NCBI RefSeq assembly: GCF_030247185.1
Contig: NC_080572.1
Coordinates: forward strand, 216,037,435 to 216,101,434
From: Malaya genurostris
Lineage: Eukaryota; Arthropoda; Insecta; Diptera; Culicidae
Length of the DNA: 64,000 nt
Direction of reading: 5' to 3'
Each line of letters opens with the position of its first letter. Within the stretch, counting starts at the first letter, position 1. The position numbers and the translations under genes are program-made. The notes below the pieces were generated by a model. The model was given only the letters and a program-made list of their open reading frames with translations. It was not told the origin of the DNA and made no database searches. This document shows, in pieces, positions 1 to 11,700 of this stretch.

Positions 1-129
1 AGTAATAGTGAAATTGTTTGTACTACTTTTTAAGCTCAAGAAACTAGGGCAGAGATTAGACTAGAAAATTTCTGATATGGTAATCGATTTTCTCCTACGA
101 ATGAAAAACTCAGGTTTTCAGTGCCGGGA
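1..129. other. Unassigned AT-rich sequence
   Basis: I see no coding signal, RNA gene or repeat I recognise here. The open frames are short and of random appearance. Confidence 0.4.
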
Positions 130-394
130 CACAGATAAAAATATTTTGTGAATTTACATAAATTTTCATGCACATATTTCGAGCAGACAATTAAACATTT
201 AGTAACTGTACAATTCTGTATTAAAATCGCAAGAGTAAGCGTTAATTGAAACACACAATTCTATTAATTGAAAATTTAATGCAATCCAATTTAATTTTCT
301 ATAGATGACGGTTTCCAATTAAACTTTCGATTCAACTCATTCCATGTTATTATTGATTTACATATCGTGTAAATTTCATTATTTCATTCTGTGT
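130..394. mobile_element. MITE copy 1 (CACAGA termini)
   Basis: This short AT-rich element begins with ACACAGATAAAAAT and ends with a reversed ...CATTCTGTGT. The same internal order of sequence is found at 30150-30421: a segment reading TTTCATGCACATATTT near the left end, GAAAATTTAATG in the middle and CGTGTAAATTTCATT near the right end. It has no ORF. A TA follows its right terminus, as expected for Tc1/mariner-type target sites, but the left TA is not preserved. The family name is not known to me; the call rests on the two copies and a partial third at 39.64 kb. Confidence 0.6.
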
Positions 395-744
395 AGAGTG
401 AAGTTCATCGAAAAAGAACTCAATCTTTATATTTTTTCTCGATTTGACTCAATCGCGATATATAGTGGGCGATTTTTGGGCGGAAGCTGGAAAAGACTAA
501 TTTTTATTTTATTTGGAGAAATTACATTATTGCTGTGTTGCAAATTCGAATAGTTCACTACACAGGAAAAAATTATGAATTTTACTGGTGACAGAATTCT
601 ACAAACGATACAATTCACAACTACTTGATTTTTCAAATGACGTATTATTCCACTCGCACAGAATTTTACACGCTCCGAGTGTAATTTGCACTCGGCTAGC
701 CAATGCCGCTGTATGGATTTATATGTATCAATTATTCAATGAAC
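395..744. other. Unassigned sequence
   Basis: This stretch of about 350 bp has short overlapping frames on both strands and no recognisable gene or repeat. Confidence 0.35.
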
Positions 745-845
745 AGATATGAGCACTGTGGTTCAGTCGGGTAACCGATGTGCTTGTGATCTAATGTTTC
801 TCGGTTCAAGTCGCGCTGCTGCTATCGATCTTTTGTTTTTTTTTT
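745..845 (+). mobile_element. tRNA-like SINE fragment
   Basis: It contains an A-box-like GGTTCAGTCGGGTAACC and a B-box-like CTCGGTTCAAGTCGC about 25-30 bp further on, followed by a run of T. A related block with the same words (GTGATCTAATG then GGTTCAA) lies near 19.9 kb, so this is a repeat rather than a lone tRNA gene. No tRNA cloverleaf can be closed. Confidence 0.4.
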
Positions 846-1440
846 TCATTCGAATTCAAGCCATGTAATTTTCAAATCAAACAATTTTACATGCTCTTGA
901 ATATAAATTTGTGTGAAATATGACGCTCTATATATGTGCATCTTATAAGATGCAAAATCACCAGATTGTGTATTCATGCCACCGTCCATAGGATTGGCAC
1001 CATTGTTGTTGAAGGAAACATCGTAGATTGCGGGAGTTTTTTTACCTATAGCTGCTATTTGTTTATGCATTGAGATCATTGTGAGCTGCAATAGGCGTCC
1101 CTTGTTGCATATTGGCTGTAAATGTTGTGTTCGCAGATGAGGGTGTTTTCGACAATATTGACAAGTGACCAGTTGATGATCGTAGGTTACAAGAGTTACA
1201 TTTACATGAAATGCTTGAGTCCTGAATAAATAACACATATTAAGGTTCTAAATAGAATGAATATCTCCTTCGGCATTTTGGTTGCGGCTGAATTTGACCA
1301 ATCAATCTCATACACGCATCATTATCATTGCTCGGTTTTCCTTTACTGATTGAATGTATATAACACAATTCGTTTTGTTCAGCTGTAGCAAATTGACTCG
1401 ATTCGAAAATAAGGCCATATGAAATCAACAGCGATGGTAT
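846..1440 (-). pseudogene. Possible retroelement ORF1-like fragment
   Basis: Two adjoining open stretches on the minus strand (1428-1240, 62 codons, and 1238-846, 130 codons) read as protein-like sequence. The second contains a Cys-rich patch CQYCRKHPHLRTQ with a further Cys nearby, which faintly resembles the zinc-knuckle part of LINE ORF1 or gag proteins. A stop codon and frame change separate the pieces. No start, promoter or neighbouring reverse transcriptase was found. The assignment is a guess; chance open reading is the alternative. Confidence 0.22.
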
Positions 1441-1739
1441 TTACGTACTGCATGCTAGAACGGTGGCTTTTGTTCGTTAGATAGGCTCATTTCGTAATCG
1501 TTTTATTGTCTCCAACACTTTGTTCTTTCATAGATTGCTCACCACATTTCCGATGATATGTAGAAAAAAATGAGTTGGTGCGTTAAATACAACAAGAGAA
1601 ATTCGCGTTTAGGTACTACCCATTCTTGTACAGGGAAAACTTTAAAAAGACGTTCCATAGTTAAGTAAGTCGTATTCACAAAAATTCAATAGTTCCTATG
1701 AAGTGAGTCGTTGTCCAGATGTCAGGTGTTAAAACATCA

Positions 1740-2800
1740 CTTAATAAATCGTGTGACTAACTAAAAAATACACTTTGTTAAACAAAAACCTACTTTATTT
1801 ATCAATCTAATCTCCTTCAAGAGCAATACTATCATTTCAACGCTTCTCTAAAGTCACGATACCGTGTTTGTTGAAATGACAAAAGTAGCGAACATTTTTT
1901 TTATTTCAGCCAATAGCCAGTAGTCACTGGGGGCCAGATCTAGACTATAAGGTGGATAAAGAGTCAATCCGCAGAGTTATTCGATCTGTTTAACCATCGT
2001 TGTGTTCGACTTGTGAATCGGTGCATTGTCTTGGTGCAATAGATGGTGACATATGAGGTCGTATTTCTTTGATTGTTGCATTCAAACAATCTAAGAACGC
2101 TATGTTGTATTCGCTATTGATTGTCTTTCCTTTCTCATGATAGTCGAAAAAGATTATACCATGTGCATCCTAAAATACTGAAGTCATAACTTTTCCAGCT
2201 GACTGTTGTGTCTTTGGACGCTTCGGACAAGATTCACCGGCCACTGATCACTCAGATGATGATTGTTTTGATTTCGGAGTGAAATTTTCCATGTTCCATC
2301 CATTGTCACATATCGATGGGTAAAATTTGATTTATTACTTTTTAACATGGCCAAACATTACCCTGAATCATCAACACGTTGTTGTTCTTGATCGACTGTG
2401 AGTATACTCAGCATTCACTTTAAAAAAAGCTTTCTCACGATCGAATGTAAACACTGTAAACAAACTGCCTTCTGATATTTTACAGCTCCAGCTATTTGCC
2501 TTCCAATTTCAATTTAGATACAATTTGTAGACTTCTTTGATGTTTTCTGATGTAATCACCTCCCATGCACGACCAGAACGTTCACACTTATCGTGAATTA
2601 AATTCAGTAAACCAAAACCAAATGGTTATTTTCGATGGAGCAGAATCCGAATAACACCGTTTAAGTCATTGATGAGCTTAAACAGTATATTGTTTTGAAT
2701 CAATTGTTTCAAAAATGACTTAAGTAGCTTCACTTTAATGGCTGTTACTTTTTTCTGACTAATCGAAATGTCATAAATTCTACACATAGTCTTTTGTAAG
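1740..2800 (-). pseudogene. Mariner (DD34D) transposase pseudogene
   Basis: Reading the minus strand with frame changes recovers the mariner core. An N-proximal block (EVITSENIKE) lies near 2.55 kb, the first catalytic block is YVTMDGTW near 2.31 kb (normally DETW), then HQDNAPIHKS near 2.03 kb and YSLDLAPSDYWL near 1.92 kb. The spacing from the Asp of QDNAP to the Asp of PSDY is 34 codons, the mariner DD34D signature. There are multiple stops and frameshifts, including one between the second and third catalytic blocks, so no active enzyme can be made. The terminal inverted repeats are weak. A fragment sharing the GAAATGTCAT...ACACATAGTC end occurs near 15.84 kb. This is an old copy unrelated in sequence to the DD37E elements elsewhere in the window. 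Confidence 0.85.
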
Positions 2801-3099
2801 TGGTGTTATATCTGGGATGCTTGATAGGTGAGGTAGCTTTTCCTATTCCTGAGTTTGTAATTTACAATTTACATCAATCAATTAGAACCGCAGTTTAAAA
2901 AACACCCTCCTCTTTTTTAATACTTGAATCGAATTGATAAAGTATAAGAGTATATTCATACAATAATTGATGAAGCGTATTCCTTCACGCAAACATCTCA
3001 TAACGCCCAAATAATACTTCTTGTTGACGAACTGGCCTTGTGGAAGGGTTTCATGATACACAACACCCTTGTAATCAATAAAAACTGTGAGCATCGTCT

Positions 3100-3590
3100 T
3101 TTTACCTTTTTTATAAATATAAAAAATAGGTATAGAATTCGCTCAAACTTTAGAAAAATTTTCCCCCGAATTCGCTCAAACTTTAGAAAAAATTTCCAAT
3201 CCCCCCCAAGGCCGAATGTCATATCAATCGATTCAGCTCGACGAACTGAGCAAATGTCCGTGTGTGTGTCTGTATGTGTATTGTCAACTAAGAGGTCGAG
3301 ATCTCAGAGATGGCTGGACCGATTTGATCAAACTAGTCGCAAATGTTAGGTCTCCCCGTCACCATGAACGCTTTAGAATCGTTTTGAGATCGGATGTTTA
3401 CTTTTTGAATTATACGAAGTTTTTGTTAAAATTTTCTATTTTTTACAGTATCTGTCACAATTGACCTTGAAAACAGAATATATTTTCAGACTTAGATTCC
3501 GCACGATAAAACCTATTCAACAAGCCATAGAATTTTTAATGGAGATATCGAAATTTTTGTGTAAGCGACTTTTTCCCCTATTTCAGCAGT
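3100..3590 (+). repeat. Dispersed repeat family R1, copy 1
   Basis: This block has ATAGGTATAGAATTCGCTC, then CGATTCAGCTCGACGAACTG, a TG-rich stretch, then GATTTGATCAAACTAGTCGC. The same sequence occurs in reverse complement at 50625-51080. Within this copy the segment AATTCGCTCAAACTTTAGAAAAA is duplicated in tandem at about 3137 and 3170. It has no coding capacity. It looks like an ancient mosquito interspersed repeat; its superfamily is not evident. Confidence 0.65.
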
Positions 3591-4870
3591 AATAGTTTTG
3601 AGCGCTGTTTGGCAAAGAAATGCTTGGGAGCTACGTGAAACACGATTTTTTATACCGTTACATACATTTGTTTCTAAGTTCCCAAAAAACTGTGTACAGC
3701 ATGATATTTAGCCTAGGACCGATTTTAGCACGGTTCGTTTTTGGCAACATAATCATTCGAATATGTCATATTTATATTCGAATATGCCATATTTGAATTT
3801 TCGAGTTGAAAGCAATTCCATAATTATATTGATTTACACTACTTACAGCAATAAATGCTGGAAGAACATAACAGCCATATACCATTCGAATCAGTTCGTC
3901 GAAATCAGCAAATGCGCGTGTGACAAATAATTTCACTCAATTTTTTTCGAAGATGACTCAATCGTTTTCTACTAACTCAGATTCATATGAAAAGTCGTAT
4001 ATTCCCAAACTAGGTTCCTGAATTATGTTTGGTTCCAACCTCTGGTTCCGGAACTACAGGATAATATATGAAACGAAATTAAAATTCATTTTTCTCGTAG
4101 ATGACTGAACCGATCTAAAATTCAAATGAAATCTAAGAATCATCTAAGATTCAAATAAAAAGTTTTAAGATTCTATAAATCATCTGTTTTTCAGTCAGAT
4201 CCAACTTCCGGTTTCGGATAAATATGTTCACAAAAATAATAATATCTATTTAACACAAATTAATCAAGTTTATCGGGTTAGCAGATTTGGATAGTCGATA
4301 ATCATATAAACTTATTTCATTTTTGGTTGTATTAAGTTTTCGTTTCGGAAGGCACCAAAAAATTTAATTCGCACTACGATTCCTCTAAGATGTCTACATT
4401 GATTTTCAAACATTTTGAAACAAATGTAAACTATACAGCTACTCAGGTGAATTTGTCTGACTTCGGCTACACCGAACTTTGAATACCGGATCCAGTATCG
4501 AATCATTTCTCAAAGTTCAATCTTTTTCTCAAAAAAGGCACAAATCGAATTTCAGAAACAAAAGTTCAAATTAAAATAAATTCAATGTTATCCAATTCTG
4601 ACTTCTGGATTCTGGACAGGATGATGAATTTTTAAAATTCGAACCGATATAGAAGATGACAATCCCGAAAAGCTTTAAAGTTGGACTCAAAAATATTGCA
4701 ATTTATTCGTCATATGGCCATACGAATCGGTTTGGATTATGCTGGTTCCTGAATACCGGCTCTGGAAGTACGTTAAATTACCCTAAACTCTAAAGTGGAA
4801 ATTACTTCGAGATATCATGGAATGTTTCATCGATTGTTACCCTTTTAGATTCAAATTCGATCCGATTTGC
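3591..4870. repeat. Degenerate dispersed-repeat region
   Basis: The span carries diverged copies of phrases found elsewhere in the window, such as GGTTCCGGAACTACAGG, TAGATGACTGAACCGATC and CGGTTTGGATT, spaced 100-200 bp apart. They are old tandem-like modules of the type also seen at 14.4, 15.4, 17.9 and 52.0 kb. No gene is seen. Confidence 0.45.
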
Positions 4871-6790
4871 AGTTTCGACTTTACAGAGTAATGAGTGATT
4901 AAAATCTCAAATTGCCACTTAAAACGACGGACATTAGAATAATGTCATGAAAACTGAAACACCGAAGAATATTCATGCAAAAAACACATGCGGATTGATA
5001 AAAAAGGTATCATCTCACTGCCAGGTGGATTAAGCACGTTTTTCGACTGAAAACGACTCATAGACTCACGGCCACTTCTAGAATGTTCGTGCCACTGATA
5101 AACGAATGTTTTCTTCAGAGTAACCGTTGCCGAAACACTCTTCTAAAATTTGCAATGTCGTCTCACCATTGAAACTGTTTCAAATGCAAACTCGGTATTG
5201 TGAATTCAATTCCATTTTAAAAATTGTACAAAATCGAGGACACGCACAATCGCAGATGTACTCAATACAGCCTAACTTTTACAACTGTTCAGGTATCAAG
5301 CGGAATATTTGATTAAATATCAATGACAGTTGTGGTAACCTAAAAATTCACCTAATCAGGTGTCTGAGAGCGTTGGTGATTCCGTGAACTTTTTGTAATA
5401 TTTCGCTATTCCACACCTGTGTCCCTCATTTAGATTTATGAACCTATATGTTCTGTTGGTATAAAAAAATCAGTGGAAATGTACGCATGTTATACAAACA
5501 AGCTCCACATAAACAAAGAATCAATACCATTATGTGATCTCGCTTAGCGTCATCCGGTAAGATTCTTGTTCCTTACAATGACATTATCGAGCCATTCTAC
5601 AGACATATCACCGAAACATATTCAATAATAACATTGCTGATGAATCGTCATATAAAATTGATGATAAGGGACGCGGACGAATTGAGCTAACTACAAGTGG
5701 ATTCGAAGCATAAAGGGAATACACCCAAACTTCTCTCATTTATCAATTGCTCCTACTAGCGAGCAATAGATAAACGAGAGAAGTTTCGGAAGTTGATGAG
5801 ACAGTTTTCTGAGTGGTCGTTCGCGAAAACAGGGCAATCAGCAGCTAGGGCACTAGTTGAATCTCATTCTGCTTATGTGCAGTAGAATCAGGCACAAGTT
5901 CAGCACTGTTACATGTGTTGCGTTCAGGAGCGTGTTCTACAACATGTTCTAGAGTAACGTAGTTGGTTGAGTTCCTCTTCGGAAAGAAAAGGGGCAAAGG
6001 TTCAAGTGCTTTTTCTAGGCGAAACTTTTTCGCAAAATTTTCATTTTTCGCTGTTTCATGCCTTTCCATCTTTTCTCTCCGTCTGTTGCTCATTAGTAGT
6101 GATGAATATAGAATAAAATTAACATGACTCTTCTTTTACATTTGTATTCCTACCAATTCGACTATTCTATTAAAGAATATAATTTTATTAGGCATTATTG
6201 ATCTTGACCAACTAATTCGGCATCTATTACGTTTGGTTTCAATTGAAATTTCGCCAGCTACGGCACTTACAAATGCGTAGCTCTAAGGCGAGAACTCTGA
6301 TTTTCTTAATTACAAAATAAATTCTGTTGAGCTTTTAATTTAAATTGAACAAACAACCGGTATGTGTACTGTATCTACGGGCATTCATGACGAAATATTT
6401 ATTCCCAAAATGTCGGTGTGACTATCGTGGAGCGTCGCACAACATAGTTTTCTTTTCGTAATCATGGTTGTTACTAATTTAAGTCCATTAACCTAATCAC
6501 TAAACGCCATTTCTATCGTTATGTTCAATTAGTTGTGTAGTCCTCTCAATTGTTTCGTTTATTAAAAATGAACAACCATTTCATAATCAACCATTCCACG
6601 GTTCATATTCAATACGGACTGTGGCTTCAGAAAAGGTCAAACAGCTTACTTCTGCTAAAAACTGCCTAGTGAGACCATAAGTTTCCGCCCATAGAAGATC
6701 CGGAAGAAAAATGCGCTAAGTGCTTGTAGATGCTTACCGCTTCGAGCGTGCTTGTTTTTCTGAACGAAAGAAACAAAAACAAAGCATAAT
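4871..6790. other. Unassigned span, one small hairpin
   Basis: I recognise no gene. The minus strand holds an 82-codon open frame at 6093-5845 that starts with ATG and is rich in charged residues, but it has no splice sites, relatives or neighbours to support it. A short perfect-looking hairpin lies at 5727-5784. Confidence 0.35.
5727..5784. repeat. Short inverted repeat (hairpin)
   Basis: Arms of about 25 bp, AACTTCTCTCATTTATC...TTGCTC and GAGCAA...GATAAACGAGAGAAGTT, flank a loop of about 8 bp. The loop is too small for a classical microRNA precursor. It may be the relic of a foldback element. Confidence 0.55.
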
Positions 6791-6817
6791 TGCTCATTTT
6801 TGTTTATTTCTGTAGAG

Positions 6818-7024
6818 CCCCTCCACTCCCGACCTCCCCTTCGTCGATTGGAAATTTTGGCGATTTATTACGACGTCCGACTCCGTGGCGTACGCAGAGA
6901 TTGCATGATTTCGCAGTTGTGCGCTCTGTTGGTCGAGGTCGTGATGAAAGTTTTGGGCTTCTCCGTCTATCGGAAGTACTATTATCTGGCAAATTTCTAC
7001 TCGGAGGCTGTGTAGTGTAATAAT
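6818..7024. other. Possible exon, strand uncertain
   Basis: This GC-richer island stands out from its surroundings. On the plus strand it sits between an acceptor-like TTTATTTCTGTAG and a donor-like ATAG/GTATGTAC, but it closes with stops in every frame, so it would be a non-coding exon. On the minus strand a long open frame runs through it (about 7055-6804), preceded by an acceptor-like ATTACACTACACAG near 7011. The product would be rich in Ser, Arg and Pro with a CNLC pair, and it ends just before the island does. I recognise no family in either reading. A real exon on one strand is plausible, not proved. Confidence 0.25.
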
Positions 7025-8010
7025 AGGTATGTACGATGCAAAACAATTTTCCCAATGGCGTCGATAGGTTTCCACATTGCTGCCTAGAGCTTGCGCATGT
7101 TGAAACGGTGATGCTTGCGCAGGTTAGTTAGCAGCTGTCGATTGTCGTTTTTCTCTGGTTGCCACTTTTCATCGAACTAGTCATGAAGCTGTTCCGATGG
7201 ATTTGAATTATTTCTATAATGTAAATATAATATCATGAGATGGAAAAGGAAGTAATACTTTTTGAGCAAACTTGAATGTCAAAAACTGAAGAACAAATCA
7301 TGTCCAAACTCTGAAATGTTTGGTCTTCACGGTGTTGTTTCGGCATTGATCATTATTTTAAAATTGTTTAATGTTCGAGGATACAGTAGGCTTTAAACCG
7401 TAGTTCATGATTTATACATTAGTCGAAAAAAAAGTTGTTTTGGTTTTAATTAAACTTTGGTTAAGTTTCTTATGCACCTCACTCTTAAATTAACAATATT
7501 CTTTAGAACCCTTTGTAATTAAACTTTAAAGCAGTTGGTTCTATTAGTAGGTCTGAAAATGATGATTTTTTTTTGGTTTGGAAAATGCTCAAAGCGTGAA
7601 GGCCTTTAAGTTTTTTTTTATAACACAATGTCTTCGACGAATCTTTGCACCGGTTGATGTAATCTGACCGTGACCGGAACCGAGTTTGTGGTTTGTTGCT
7701 GTTGGTTTTATTCGACCCTCATCTAAACGTCTATTACAAACGCAATGCGGATGGGCGATGGTATGTTTCAGTGATGATAGTTAAGTTTTTCCTCTCCTAT
7801 AACCCACCCATTTTGGACTCGGTTCGGTAACTGACCACATATTTTATATTAGTGGGTGAAGTGAATAGTTGCATCATTTTTATGTGTTTATACGTACTAT
7901 TAATGAAATGTCCTTCGAATAAAATTTTGCAAACAGTTTTATAGTTACGGAAATGTCATAAACGTGATTTCTCTCCAATAAAATAAAATATTTTTTTCTC
8001 TTTTTTTTGC

Positions 8011-8050
8011 AGATCAACCGATGAGCATAATCATTAGTTTTTAGACCGAT
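8011..8050 (+). other. Possible 40-nt non-coding exon
   Basis: A pyrimidine run ending in TTTTTTTTGCAG is followed 40 nt later by a strong donor, CCGAT/GTAAGTAAT. The piece has in-frame stops, so it could only be an untranslated exon. A second strong donor, GGAC/GTAAGTAAG, occurs at about 8339. It might belong to the 5' UTR of the tetraspanin 25 kb downstream or to an unseen gene; this is inference from splice-site match only. Confidence 0.2.
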
Positions 8051-8437
8051 GTAAGTAATCTTAACTTAAACGCACGTACGAAATTACATGAGCGACGACA
8101 AAACGCTTTCTTTATTCGACGGGTTGTTGAATAACAAAAAAAACCGTCAGGTTCGTCATAGTTTGCATTCAGAGAATGTCTTCTTTGCACGCCCCCTCTA
8201 CCTCAAACGGAATGTACTTAATGCAGATTATCTCCGTCATTTCTCCACGCCGTCTAACAACAACACGTGTTGTTCAACTAAAACACTTAATCAGCATGCA
8301 TTCAACAAACGGCACCAATAAAAAGGTTGCTGTTTGGACGTAAGTAAGCGGCAGTGACTTCCCCTCCAAAATCTATCCAAGACCTCCGCCGACGGAAGAC
8401 TATTGATTTAAACAATTAGCATACGTGTGCTCGCAGC

Positions 8438-8539
8438 ATGACTTTCACGTATCTTCCCCCAATGGGCTACGTGTCCCGATGGGGTCCGAACCGACGGATG
8501 GTAGGAACAGTCAATAGCGACAGGGAAGATGCCCCCAAG
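8438..8539 (+). CDS. Candidate N-terminal coding exon, unrecognised
   Basis: An ATG with an upstream in-frame stop opens exactly 34 codons (beginning MTFTYLPPMGYVSRWG) that end at a good donor, CCCAAG/GTATGAG. The piece is GC-richer than its flanks and lies in a low-repeat part of the window. I do not recognise the peptide and found no partner exon downstream, so it may equally be chance. No signal peptide or membrane segment is visible. Confidence 0.2.
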
Positions 8540-8760
8540 GTATGAGCTTTAAATTACAACTCACGTTACAATTACACCCCACTCACTATTTGTCGGCTGC
8601 TACTGACCGCCGAGGAGAAACTTTCTAAAATTGGTCGATTCGACCGTTTTTGTGAAAGGGTTTCCAATTTTTTGCCTTTTGAACCGGCAAATGCGACGAA
8701 CAAAAGCAATTGCCGTCGGTCAAGTTGCCAGATAAAATACGGCATCGAATGCACAAGCAT

Positions 8761-11700
8761 TGGTCTGCTGAAGGTCGAATCATGTTTCTAATCAAACTTT
8801 GCCCTGGGAAAGATCAAATGATTATTTATTTTTGTTTCAGATTAAATTGGAATCGAACAAAATTGTTCCTTTGACTAGATCTTTTTTAGCTAACAGGTAC
8901 AAATTATCGAATCAAGTGTTGACTGGCATTTGAAATTATTTCTTGGGAACAAGAAAAATTTGAAAAAAAAACTGTAGTTCGTGTTGGTTGGTTTGGCAAG
9001 TATTTTTATTTTCGTCAAAAGTATTGTCAGTCATTTTTCAAAATTGGAGTTCAACAGAAATCCATACAATTGTTTTTCATAAGCCCTACTTCAGTTACCA
9101 TTTGTTTAAAATACACCTTAGTGTACTGTCCTTACTTCAAACCAAACGAGTTCGAATATATCCAGCATTTGACTGCTTTTCGTTCGAGAATAGTGCTCCG
9201 AACAGTTTTTAATATCGTGGAGAGTTCCACAATTTGGTCCATCTGAATGCCAGAAATGGATTCTGTACAGCATTTTGATAGTTTCTTTCGCTGAAATATC
9301 CAAATTCGAAATGAATCATTCGACATCAAAATTCTGTATGTTGCTATTTATTTTTACTCTCATTTGTTCCGCGTTATCTAATTGTGTGGTAGAAAATGTT
9401 TGTCGCTTGTAAGTCAACTTTTAGTATAAATTTTGAAAGCGAATCAGTAAAAGTTCATGCAATCAACTAATACTTACGCTTATCAGTTTTAGTCGCATTC
9501 ACGTCCTCCAGTTATGTGCTGGCTCGGCAGATCATTTTTGGTCCGATTTTAGGTAGTTAGCCCTCTTAAAAAAGTCATCGACTGCGCTTCTATTGTTCAT
9601 GAATGGGAAGGAATTTATAGAATTTTTTTCATTGATTTATTACAGCACATAAAAGATTATTAGAATATATACAATAAATCATTTGTGCAATGCAAACACA
9701 GAGATGCGCTTTGCATTTCACAAGACAAAGTCGTCTAATATTTTTTTCTGAATCGAGTTTGTCGGTTATTTTGCTATGAGGGCTAATAAAAGTAATTTTC
9801 GTTGATTCAAAATAGACTAAAATGAAATTATTGTCACTCTCAGCTTCGCTTGCAAACTATGAGAACGAAATCGATATCCAGTTAATGACATAAGCGGAAC
9901 AGTAGTTTCGAAATTGTGTGTTTAGTGAAAATCCCATAGTATGTGTCAGAATTCAAATGAAGCTTTGAGAATCTAAAATGACAGAAAAAGGTTTCACGAT
10001 GACTTTTACCTGTTGGTGCTCGAATTTGTAGTAGTTTTGGTTTCCAAAGAGGAACTGGGATGTAATTACTTAGATTTGTCATAATTTAGGCACTCTTTAT
10101 AACCAAGCATCACAGATTTTCAATACATCGATGGAAGAATGAGAATTGACATTCTGCTGATGCTCCCTGCAGACATTAGTTTGGATTCATCTTGTCATAG
10201 AAGAAAGAGTGACGTTGGTAATTATACTCTCTCAGTTTTTCGATGAGAATCGAAAATGCTTCGTCTCTCTTCGTTTGTTCTGGTGTCGGCCATTTACGAA
10301 TGAGACAATAAAATATCGAAAATGAGATTGATGAATTGGTTTCGTTCATTGAGAATGCGTGACAATTTTAAGCTCTGGTTGCGATAGGGATGTAAAATAG
10401 CAACGTTATTGAGTCGATCTTGCAACATTGTTAATCATTAGTACGTTTTTAATCTGCGAAGAACCAAAAACCTTCGTTCATTCGAAGAAGCAGATCCTGG
10501 TACTGTAAAATTTAAATGAAAGAAACGAACAAACTCTGGAACAATCTCTCTTATCCGTTTATATTTTTGTAAGATATCTACAACTTCCCTTAGACTATTT
10601 GCCTTTTCAGTAGTTGCAAAAACATATCTCTCTGTCCAATGATGGCTTTTATCGTATCAAAGAACGCTCTCTAGCAACTCTTCACACGATTCAATCAGTG
10701 CCATCGAAGAGAGACGGATATCATCTCAGCAACAAAAAACAGGCAGGGTTTATTTAACATAGAATGGATACCAGTGCGAGAGCGAATTTCTCTCGATGAC
10801 CTGTCTGAGCATCACGGGTTAGCACACTGCTGTGGGGTTCGCTCTGAAGCAACAAACGTTCGCTCATTCTCGTTTTGCGATCCCATACTATACGGGCAGT
10901 GGATAATTGCGATAGAATCATTTTACGATTGCCGCTTATACTAACTTTTTGCATATAACCTTTGCATAAGTTGTGTCAATGGAAATGCTCCACACAAGAG
11001 TTCTGAAATATTGTAACCTAGCATATTGTAACCTAGTATTGTAGCATCATCTACCAGATTGACGATGTTGTATGTTATACAATGAACAAAAATATCGAGC
11101 CGCTCTCTATCATATTATCGGTAATCATCAACACTGTCTCAGTTTGAAAGCTCTTGCCCCAATTTTAATCAAATGTAGAATCACGTGAATCACGTCTTGC
11201 GTGTTTTTAAGGGGTTTGAAAAATAATGTATTTAATATATTTTTCAAACCATTTAGCGAGTATTTGTTCGTAATTATGAGAAATAATGGTGTCGGAAGGT
11301 CATCATGCATGTAACTCTTACGTGTTATTCTCTTTATTTAAGATATAGAACCATTTCCTTAAGGGATGCATTTTACCCCATTTACCCCTAATAAAAATCT
11401 CACTTTCAAAGACCACATAGAAGCAAACCAGGTTAAATTTCGTTTGGTCAAATCAACGTTCAACCAAGCAGGAAACACTTCAAAGTATTTAGAATACTAT
11501 TCTGAAAATGATTTTGAAGTGCCCAATCAACATATCGTATCTAAACTATTTCTCTTTTTGATACTTGTTATAAAATTTTGATATTTTAACTACTAACGAG
11601 ACCAGACTTCTATCAGCATTCGCTACAAAAACAACTTTTTCTTATAAACTTGTTTGAGCTGATCGGGTGTCCTTCATGGTTTAGTACAAATATAGTATTC

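Noticed and set aside
3239..3290. TG-rich stretch considered as a microsatellite
   Set aside because: It is short, imperfect, and a normal part of the R1 repeat present also at 50.9 kb.
5727..5784. Hairpin considered as a microRNA precursor
   Set aside because: The loop of about 8 bp and stem of about 25 bp are too short for a typical insect pre-miRNA.
5845..6093. 82-codon - frame starting with ATG, rich in charged residues
   Set aside because: No relatives, neighbours or splice sites; codon use does not differ from random frames nearby.
8088..8321. 77-codon + frame next to candidate donor sites
   Set aside because: It contains no recognisable domain and overlaps putative intron sequence; insufficient support.
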